Part shown: positions 10,554-17,265 of the stretch, in pieces
Layout: each line of letters starts with the position of its first letter
Numbering within the stretch: the first letter of the stretch is position 1
Origin: an uncultured Ulvibacter sp.
GTDB lineage: Bacteria; Bacteroidota; Bacteroidia; Flavobacteriales; Flavobacteriaceae
Direction of reading: 5' to 3'
NCBI GenBank assembly: GCA_938041335.1
Contig: CALIAF010000036.1
Location: forward strand, 104,135 to 168,134
DNA length: 64,000 bases
Program-made: the position numbers and the translations under genes
Notes under the pieces: generated by a model
What the model was told of the DNA's origin: nothing
Databases searched by the model: none
Seen by the model: the letters and a program-made list of their open reading frames with translations, nothing else

Positions 10554-11102
10554 ATGAAAATTTTAAAACTACTACCTGTTTTTGCTATCTTAATACTAGC
10601 TTCTTGCTCTTCTGTTAGAGTAGCTTCAGATTATGATAGAGAAGCAAATTTTAATACTTATAATACCTATGCCTTTTTTAAACCGGGTATAGATAAAGCT
10701 AAAATTTCTGATCTCGATAAACGTCGTATACTAAGAGCGATAGATGCAGACATGAGCGCTAAAGGAATGTCTAAAACAGATAAGCCAGATCTACTGGTAA
10801 GTATTTTTACAAAAGAGAATGAACGTGTAGATATGTACAACAACAACTTTGGATGGGGTCGTGGCGCTTGGGGCTGGGGACCTGGTTTTGGCTGGGGAGG
10901 TAATTGGGGTAATACTGTATCTCAAACAACAGAAGGCACGCTATACATTGACTTAATAGATGCCCAAACAAATGAGCTGGTTTGGCAAGGTATTGGGCGT
11001 TCGGCTTTATATCAAGGCAGTAATATTGACAAGAAAGAAGAAAAAATACGCTTAATCGTTTCTGAAATTTTAATGGAATACCCGCCGGGACAAGCGAAAT
11101 AG
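10554..11102 (+). CDS. DUF4136 domain lipoprotein
   Basis: Lipobox LILASCSSV; DYDREANFNTYNTYAFFKPG; LVWQGIGRSAL. Confidence 0.8.
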   Translation: MKILKLLPVFAILILASCSSVRVASDYDREANFNTYNTYAFFKPGIDKAKISDLDKRRILRAIDADMSAKGMSKTDKPDLLVSIFTKENERVDMYNNNFGWGRGAWGWGPGFGWGGNWGNTVSQTTEGTLYIDLIDAQTNELVWQGIGRSALYQGSNIDKKEEKIRLIVSEILMEYPPGQAK

Positions 11103-11120
11103 GACAAATTGCAATATAAA

Positions 11121-11147
11121 AAAGCCTCCATTCGGAGGTTTTTTTTA
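11121..11147. terminator. Bidirectional intrinsic terminator between convergent genes
   Basis: aaaagcctcc-attc-ggaggttttttt hairpin with flanking A and T tracts between the + gene ending 11102 and the - gene ending 11173. Confidence 0.75.
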
Positions 11148-11172
11148 TATTTAATTCTAGTCTTAAAACTAA

Positions 11173-13335
11173 TTAATAATTAAGCAATTGTTCAATCTTT
11201 AATTTCACCTTTTCTGTAGAAGGAATCATCGTTTCCTCTAAAACAGAGTTTAAAGGTATTGCCGGCATATTTTCTGAACCTATAATCATTACAGGCGCAT
11301 CCAAGGATTGAAAACATGCTTCTTGGATCCTACCTTGTAAGGCCCGACTAAAGCTATTTTCACTAGGCTCTTCAGTAACCACTAAACACTTCCCGCATTT
11401 ATTCACACTCTTAAAGACGGTTTCATAATCTAAAGGATGTAGTGTTCTTAAATCTACAATCTCTACGCGGTCTGTAATACCCATCTCTTTAGTGGCATTA
11501 TATGCCCAGTGCACACCCATTCCGTAGGTAATAATAGAAAGCGTTTCTTCTTCCTCTTGTGGCCAGATTTCTTGTAAAACCCAAGCCTTCCCAAAAGGCA
11601 ACATATAATCTTCGCTTGGCTCAATACTCGTTGCACCTTTAGTCCCTTTTACTTTGCTCCAGTACAATCCTTTGTGTTCAAAAATCACTACAGGATTTGG
11701 GTCATAATAGGCAGATTTCATTAAGCCTTTTAAATCGGCTCCGTTTGATGGATAGGCAATCTTAATTCCTCTAATATTACTCACCACACTTTCCATAGAA
11801 GAAGAGTGATAAGGTCCACCGCTTCCATAAGCACCAATAGGCACACGTAAAATCATAGATACTGGCCATTTTCCATTAGAAAGGTAACAGCTTCTAGATA
11901 CTTCAGTAAACAATTGATTGAGCCCTGGCCAAATATAATCTGCAAACTGTACCTCAACAATAGGTTTTAATCCAACAGCACTCATACCCACAGTAGAACC
12001 CACAATAAAGGCTTCTTGAATAGGTGTATTAAAAACACGGTTGTCACCAAACTTTTGCGCCAATGTTGCTGCTTCTCTAAAAACACCTCCTAGCCTTCCT
12101 CCTACATCTTGTCCGTATAATAAACATTCTGGGTGCTTTGCCATTAACTCTTCAATAGCGAACAGCGCACAGTCTACCATCACCACTTTTTCACCACCCG
12201 CTGGAGATCGCTCCCCTACTTCTTCTGTAACCGGAGTAGGTGCAAAATCATGTGTAAATAAATCTTCTGGTTTTGGATCTTCTGCCAATAAAGCCTTGTC
12301 CAGACTGGAAGCGACTTCGGCCTTCGCCGAAGTGACAATCTCGTTGATTATTTCTTCAGAAATATTATGATCCGAAAGTAATTTCAGCATCTTAGGATAT
12401 GGATCTCGTGATCTTGCCTCCTCTAGATCGTCGCGATAAAACTCCATCCGCACACCAGAAGTATGGTGATTTAGTAAAGGAACTTTTGCATGAACCAAAA
12501 ATGGTCTGCGCTCGGTTCTTATTTTTTCTATGACTTCATTAATTGTTTTATAACTTTCTTCAAAATCGGTCCCGTCAATTGATATGGCCTCTAGACCGTG
12601 AAATCCTGCAGCATATTCAGCCGCATTCTGCGCTCTTGTCTCTGCGGCATTTGCACTAATATCCCAGCCATTATCTTGTACTAAATACAAAATAGGCAAT
12701 TGCTTTAAAGCCGCCATCTGGAATGCCTCTGCAATCTCACCTTCGGTTACCGAAGCATCACCTAAAGAACAAACTACAACAGGCGCATTCCCGCGTAGGC
12801 GGGAATCTTCTGTATGAAACTCTTGATTATAAATTTGAGAATCTAACTGGGTTAGTTGATCAACAGTACGCTGGTTTTTCTTTCCATCAACTGAGGGATT
12901 ACCGCCTTCGCGGTAATGGAATCCTAAGGCTACACCTGTAGCTGGAATAGCCTGCATACCTGTAGCACTGCTTTGATGCGGTATCTTAGGCTTGTCAATA
13001 TCGTTTAAACTTGGATGCGAATAATAAGTGCGCCCGCCAGAAAAAGGGTCGTCTTTCTTCGCTAATACTTGAAGCATTAACTCATAGGGTTTCATCCCAA
13101 TGGAAAGCAACATGGAGTCGTCTCTGTAATAAGGAAACATGTAATCCTGGGGTTGCAATTGCATTCCTAAGGCAATCTGTATCACCTCATGTCCGCGCGA
13201 AGTAGCGTGAACATATTTTGAAACCAATTTAAAGTTCTCTTCATAAATCTCCGTCATTGACTTTGCAGTGACTAGATTCTTAAAGGCTTTTAGTAGTATG
13301 TCTTTTGTTATCAATTTGTCTTTTTGTTGTACCAT
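11173..13335 (-). CDS. 2-oxo acid dehydrogenase E1, fused alpha and beta subunits (branched-chain/2-oxoisovalerate-type family)
   Basis: 720 aa; alpha half with VVCSLGDASVTEGE...LYLVQDNGWDIS, beta half with LYGQDVGGRLGGVF...TPIQEAFIVG...PYHSSSMES; substrate not determinable from sequence reading. Confidence 0.88.
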   Translation of the reverse strand: MVQQKDKLITKDILLKAFKNLVTAKSMTEIYEENFKLVSKYVHATSRGHEVIQIALGMQLQPQDYMFPYYRDDSMLLSIGMKPYELMLQVLAKKDDPFSGGRTYYSHPSLNDIDKPKIPHQSSATGMQAIPATGVALGFHYREGGNPSVDGKKNQRTVDQLTQLDSQIYNQEFHTEDSRLRGNAPVVVCSLGDASVTEGEIAEAFQMAALKQLPILYLVQDNGWDISANAAETRAQNAAEYAAGFHGLEAISIDGTDFEESYKTINEVIEKIRTERRPFLVHAKVPLLNHHTSGVRMEFYRDDLEEARSRDPYPKMLKLLSDHNISEEIINEIVTSAKAEVASSLDKALLAEDPKPEDLFTHDFAPTPVTEEVGERSPAGGEKVVMVDCALFAIEELMAKHPECLLYGQDVGGRLGGVFREAATLAQKFGDNRVFNTPIQEAFIVGSTVGMSAVGLKPIVEVQFADYIWPGLNQLFTEVSRSCYLSNGKWPVSMILRVPIGAYGSGGPYHSSSMESVVSNIRGIKIAYPSNGADLKGLMKSAYYDPNPVVIFEHKGLYWSKVKGTKGATSIEPSEDYMLPFGKAWVLQEIWPQEEEETLSIITYGMGVHWAYNATKEMGITDRVEIVDLRTLHPLDYETVFKSVNKCGKCLVVTEEPSENSFSRALQGRIQEACFQSLDAPVMIIGSENMPAIPLNSVLEETMIPSTEKVKLKIEQLLNY
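12314..12333. repeat. Palindrome inside the E1 coding sequence (alpha-beta linker side)
   Basis: acttcggc-cttc-gccgaagt, 8-bp stem; encodes ...VTSAKAEVA... Confidence 0.7.
12787..12806. repeat. CCCGC-GTAG-GCGGG palindrome inside the E1 coding sequence
   Basis: attcccgc-gtag-gcgggaat; encodes in frame DSRLRGN on the minus strand. Confidence 0.85.
12898..12917. repeat. ACCGC-CTTC-GCGGT palindrome inside the E1 coding sequence
   Basis: attaccgc-cttc-gcggtaat; encodes in frame HYREGGN on the minus strand. Confidence 0.85.
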
Positions 13336-13344
13336 ATTTATATT

Positions 13345-13463
13345 GTTGGACGGTTTGAAACACGACCATTCGCTGCGCTCATTGCACGATTCACGACACG
13401 ATTCATTTTAGTGTTTCGTGCAGCCAGCTTTGCTGGCGGTGTAGGTCAAAACGTCCTTTTCAC
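13345..13463 (-). repeat. Direct repeat R1 (E1-proximal copy flanking the four-helix-bundle gene)
   Basis: gttggacggtttgaaacacgac.attcgct.cgctc.ttgcacgattcacgac...gtgtttcgtg...tcaaaa.gtcctttt.ac shared with 13871-13984; contains gccagc-ttt-gctggc hairpin. Confidence 0.9.
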
Positions 13464-13473
13464 TTCCCTAATG

Positions 13474-13854
13474 TTAATTTTCTGGATCTAATGTATCCAT
13501 AAAATTTGAAATCTTACTTTGCACTTTTAATACTTTATCTTCAAGTCTTAAAAATAATTCTTGATCAATAAATTTTTGACGATTACAAACATTCAATTGT
13601 GTTTCCCACTCAAAAGCAGAACCTAAACTATCTTCTAAATATTTTAAAAAATGCTTGTCGGTTCTTTTGCTTGAACCTTCAGATATATTTGAAGCTATAG
13701 AAACTGAGGGTCGATTCATTTGTGTTCTCAAACCATAACGTTCATAATCAGGTAACGTAGCAGTTAATAAATAATTTTCATCAATCAAGTCCATTGCTTC
13801 TTTCCAAATATGTAATTTTTTAAAATTGTGTCTTCTCATATTAGTTAGTTTCAT
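13474..13854 (-). CDS. Four-helix-bundle protein (S23 / 23S rRNA intervening-sequence protein family)
   Basis: FKKLHIWKEAMDLIDENYLLTATLPDYERYGLRTQMNRPSVSIASNISEGSSKRTDKHFLKYLEDSLGSAFEWETQL is the family signature; start chosen at MKLTNMRRHN. Confidence 0.88.
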   Translation of the reverse strand: MKLTNMRRHNFKKLHIWKEAMDLIDENYLLTATLPDYERYGLRTQMNRPSVSIASNISEGSSKRTDKHFLKYLEDSLGSAFEWETQLNVCNRQKFIDQELFLRLEDKVLKVQSKISNFMDTLDPEN

Positions 13855-13870
13855 TAAATACAAGTGAGTC

Positions 13871-13984
13871 GTTGGACGGTTTGAAACACGACTATTCGCT
13901 TCGCTCTTTGCACGATTCACGACTTTTTCGTGTTTCGTGTAGTCCGTCTCGACGGACGATCGTGGCTCAAAATGTCCTTTTTAC
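13871..13984 (-). repeat. Direct repeat R2 (E2-proximal copy), overlapping the last codons of the E2 gene
   Basis: Same ~115-nt unit as 13345-13463; contains gtccgtc-tc-gacggac hairpin; includes E2 VKRTF-stop. Confidence 0.9.
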
Positions 13985-15280
13985 ATCAAAATTCTCCATA
14001 TTGTCTGCAATCCTTTTTAAGAAAGATCCCGCTAAATATCCATCCACAATTCTATGATCAAACGATAGTGACAAATACATCATGCTTCTAATTTCAATTG
14101 TATCTCCATCTGGCTTCTCGATCACCTCAGCACGTTTCTTAATAATTCCTGTTGCTAAAATCGCTGCTTCTGGCTGATTGATAATGGGTGTCCCCATTAA
14201 ACTACCAAAGGTTCCTACATTACTAATTGTAAATGTACTCCCCTTCATATCATCACCTTTTAAATTTCCAGAACGGGATTTACCTACTAGCTCATTAGTA
14301 GCGGCTGCTAATCCTTTTAAATCTTTTTGATCTGCATTTCTAACCACTGGCACTATCAAATTACCTGAAGGCAATGCGGTGGCCATACCAATATTGATAT
14401 CTTCTTTTACAATGATATTCTTACCATCCAATGAGGAGTTAATCATCGGGAAGTCTTTAATCGCATTTGCTACTGCTTCAATAAAAAGTGGTGTAAAGGT
14501 TAATCGTTCTTTGTGTTTCTCCAGAAAGAGTAGCTTGTTGGCATTACGCCAGTTCACCATGTTTGTCAAGTCTGCCTCAACATAAGCAGTTACGTGCGGT
14601 GAAGTATGTTTACTATACACCATATGATCTGCAATCATCTCGCGCATACGATCCATCTCCACTATCTTTCCTGTCCCTTTATCAAACTTTAAATCTGGCA
14701 CTTGAAACCCAGAAGGAGCTACAACGGCCTGTGCAAACTGAAAAGGCCTGCCTTCTTTTATATAATTAGTCACATCACTTTTACGCAATCTACCTGCTGT
14801 TCCTGTTCCAGAAATACGGGCCAGCTCTTCATAAGAAATATGATGCTGCCTTGCTACTGCATCTACTAACGGAGAAATAAAGAGATTCTCGTTTACTTTA
14901 AATGACTTTGAACTTGATTTGGCTTGGGCGGCTAACCCTCTCTGCCCTTTGGGCATCTCTCCCGGAGGGAGAGAATCTTCATCTTTCCGGTTTTTATTTG
15001 AGCTGTTTTCAATCTTTGGCATTTTCGCGGAAGCTACATCACTCAAGGCAAGGATAGCTATAGTATCTCCAATGGGCACCACATCTTTAGCAGAAACAGT
15101 ATGCGTAATCATGGTCCCAGCACTTGGCGCAGGCACCTCATTATCCACTTTATCTGTAGCTACTTCAACAAGAATATCACCTTCATCAAAAGATTCGCCT
15201 TCTTGGACCAACCAATTAAGAATCGTTCCTTCTGTAATACTCTCACCCATTCTGGGCATTTTAAATTGTGTCTTTGACAT
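13967..15280 (-). CDS. 2-oxo acid dehydrogenase E2 (dihydrolipoamide acyltransferase)
   Basis: Lipoyl motif VEVATDKVDNEVPAP, E3-binding region SPLVDAVARQHHISYEELARISGTGTAGRLRKSDV, catalytic LSLSFDHRIVDGYLAG. Confidence 0.92.
   Translation of the reverse strand: MSKTQFKMPRMGESITEGTILNWLVQEGESFDEGDILVEVATDKVDNEVPAPSAGTMITHTVSAKDVVPIGDTIAILALSDVASAKMPKIENSSNKNRKDEDSLPPGEMPKGQRGLAAQAKSSSKSFKVNENLFISPLVDAVARQHHISYEELARISGTGTAGRLRKSDVTNYIKEGRPFQFAQAVVAPSGFQVPDLKFDKGTGKIVEMDRMREMIADHMVYSKHTSPHVTAYVEADLTNMVNWRNANKLLFLEKHKERLTFTPLFIEAVANAIKDFPMINSSLDGKNIIVKEDINIGMATALPSGNLIVPVVRNADQKDLKGLAAATNELVGKSRSGNLKGDDMKGSTFTISNVGTFGSLMGTPIINQPEAAILATGIIKKRAEVIEKPDGDTIEIRSMMYLSLSFDHRIVDGYLAGSFLKRIADNMENFDVKRTF
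14936..14978. repeat. Double-hairpin element inside the E2 coding sequence (linker)
   Basis: ccctctctgccc-ttt-gggcatctctccc-gga-gggagaga; near-identical to 27497-27538; encodes [15 protein letters not shown]. Confidence 0.88.
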
Positions 15281-15286
15281 GCCGTC

Positions 15287-15892
15287 TTATGCTTTGTTTT
15301 TCGCTTTCATCTCTTGAAGCGTCTTATAAAAATCTTCTTGCTTTGGTCTATCCTTCGGTAGCTCTCTCAAAGGGGCTACTTCTTTTAAACTCTCGTGGCA
15401 ATATTTTGGTAGCTGCTGGTATAATTTTGTTCCTGCGGTCTTCCAAGCAATCATCTCATCTGAAACTTCCTTTATCGCTTTGGCTGGATTTCCTACTATT
15501 AATTGTCTTCTTTCAAATTTAGTTTCGGCCTTTACAAATGCCATTGCCCCTACAATACATTCATCTCCAATTTCTGTGTCATCCATAATGACACTGTTCA
15601 TCCCTATGAGGCAATTTCTACCCAAATTTGCTCCATGAATAACAGCTCCATGTCCTACGTGTGCACCTTCCTTAAGCACAATGCTTTTACCAGGAAACAT
15701 ATGTACTGTGCAGTTTTCTTGCACGTTTACACCATCTTCTAGAATAATTTCTCCCCAGTCTCCACGTATTGCAGCTCCAGGTCCTACATAGCAATTCTTA
15801 CCTATTATTACGTTACCAGTAACCGCAGCTAATGGATGTACAAAACTAGATTCGTGAACTATAGGTATGTGACCTTTAAAGGAGTATATCAT
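15287..15892 (-). CDS. paaY: Gamma-carbonic-anhydrase-like hexapeptide-repeat protein, PaaY-like
   Basis: 201 aa; left-handed beta-helix hexapeptides (AAVTGNVIIGKNCYVGPGAAIRGDWGEI), GHGAVIHGANLGRNCLIGMNSVI; located in the paa cluster. Confidence 0.8.
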   Translation of the reverse strand: MIYSFKGHIPIVHESSFVHPLAAVTGNVIIGKNCYVGPGAAIRGDWGEIILEDGVNVQENCTVHMFPGKSIVLKEGAHVGHGAVIHGANLGRNCLIGMNSVIMDDTEIGDECIVGAMAFVKAETKFERRQLIVGNPAKAIKEVSDEMIAWKTAGTKLYQQLPKYCHESLKEVAPLRELPKDRPKQEDFYKTLQEMKAKNKA

Positions 15893-15980
15893 TTGATTGG
15901 AGATTGTGGATTGTGGATTTCAGATTGTTGATTTGAAAAAGTTCAAAAATCAAAAATCAAAAATCTTCAATCGTTAATCA
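15893..15980. repeat. AATC-type inverted-repeat element (copy a)
   Basis: tgattggagattgtggattg...gatttgaaaaagttcaaaaatc...tcttcaatcgttaatca; arms are reverse complements. Confidence 0.8.
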
Positions 15981-15985
15981 TTTTA

Positions 15986-16738
15986 TTATTTAAATCGTTT
16001 CAAAGTCTCTTTAGTAAAATCTGAAAGCACTAAACGCCCAGAGATCACTGCTCTTTCTGCTAATAAAGTATCCCAGTTTTCTGTTCCGGTCCACATCACT
16101 TTTTTCATTTCTCGCATTGCTTCAGGGTTGTACTTACAAAGGTTTTCTGCAAAAGCTTGAACCGCTTCATCCAGCGCCTCAGTCGATTCGTAAACGCTTG
16201 CATACAGTCCTTTTTGTCTTGCCCATTCAGCATCATAAAAACTATTTGCATCAATCGCAATCTGACTCATTCCCGTTAACCCTAACTTTCTTTCGACTGC
16301 TGGGCCTACCACAAAAGGGCCAATACCTATATTTAATTCGCTCAGCTTTATACTAGCAAATTTGCTCGCCATACAATAGTCAGTTGCACTTGCAACGCCT
16401 ACTCCACCGCCAACAGTTTTACCTTGCACTCGTCCAATAATAAATTTAGGACATTTTCGCATCGCGTTAATCACGTTTGCAAATCCACTAAAGAACACAC
16501 GTCCAGTTTCTGCATCATTAATACTAATAAGCTCTTTAAAACTTGCACCAGCACAGAAGGTTCTTTCGCCTCCACTTTTTAATACAATCACTTTTACATC
16601 ATCATTCTCTCCAGCTTCTTTTATGGTTTTTCTCAACTTCTCGAGAATATCTCCAGGCAAACTATTGTGAGCCGGATGGAAAAATTCTATGGTTGAGATT
16701 CCCGAGTCAATGGACTCTGTTACATATGGTTTGGTCAT
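15986..16738 (-). CDS. Enoyl-CoA hydratase/isomerase family protein (PaaF-like by context)
   Basis: Crotonase fold: GERTFCAGASFKELI, GRVQGKTVGGGVGVASATDYCMAS; start at MTKPYVTES. Confidence 0.82.
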   Translation of the reverse strand: MTKPYVTESIDSGISTIEFFHPAHNSLPGDILEKLRKTIKEAGENDDVKVIVLKSGGERTFCAGASFKELISINDAETGRVFFSGFANVINAMRKCPKFIIGRVQGKTVGGGVGVASATDYCMASKFASIKLSELNIGIGPFVVGPAVERKLGLTGMSQIAIDANSFYDAEWARQKGLYASVYESTEALDEAVQAFAENLCKYNPEAMREMKKVMWTGTENWDTLLAERAVISGRLVLSDFTKETLKRFK

Positions 16739-16769
16739 ATTTATATTATTTGTCGCTTTGGTTAAAACG

Positions 16770-16833
16770 GTACCGCAACAAGTGCGGTACGACAATTTGT
16801 TTTTTATCTGTCAATGCGGATTCATTCCGCATT
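16770..16833. repeat. Two tandem palindromes downstream of the GIY-YIG gene
   Basis: gtaccgca-acaag-tgcggtac (16770-16790) and aatgcgga-ttcat-tccgcatt (16813-16833). Confidence 0.8.
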
Positions 16834-16873
16834 CGGTTAAATGTTATATTCTTCTCTTTGTTAAACAGCCCTA

Positions 16874-17197
16874 TCAATCATACTCAATTTTAAAAACAGT
16901 CAAATCCCAATCATCACTCAAATCTATCCAATCTGGATTCATTTCTGTAATAATGTTCTTTTTCCATTCTTGTTTCCATTTTTTAATCGTCTTTTCTCTT
17001 TTAATGGCTTCTTGTATCCATTGATGTTCTTCAAAATAAACCAGTTTATTTATATTATATCTTCCTACATGAGTGCCGAAAGTTGCAGCTTTATGTTCTG
17101 CCATTCTTCGCTTGATATTATTTGTAACTCCTACATAGAAAATATGGTGGTTTTCGTGAGTGAGGATGTATGTATAATATTTGTGTTCGCGGGGCAT
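16874..17197 (-). CDS. GIY-YIG nuclease domain protein
   Basis: YTYILTHENHHIFYVGVTNNIKRRMAEHK...KLVYFEEHQWIQEAIKREKTIKKWKQEWK. Confidence 0.9.
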   Translation of the reverse strand: MPREHKYYTYILTHENHHIFYVGVTNNIKRRMAEHKAATFGTHVGRYNINKLVYFEEHQWIQEAIKREKTIKKWKQEWKKNIITEMNPDWIDLSDDWDLTVFKIEYD

Positions 17198-17231
17198 TTT
17201 GTTTTATAATTGGTCTTTTTCATTTAAGCGT

Positions 17232-17265
17232 CTGCGCAACAAGTGCGCAGTGACACTTCGTGTCA
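17232..17265. repeat. Two tandem palindromes upstream of the GIY-YIG gene, overlapping the paaZ stop codon
   Basis: ctgcgca-acaag-tgcgcag (17232-17250) then tgacac-ttc-gtgtca (17251-17265). Confidence 0.8.

Noticed and set aside
12041-12370. 109 aa plus-strand ORF, and similar ORFs at 12723-12941 and 13011-13205
   Set aside because: Antisense to the E1 dehydrogenase gene with no recognisable domain.
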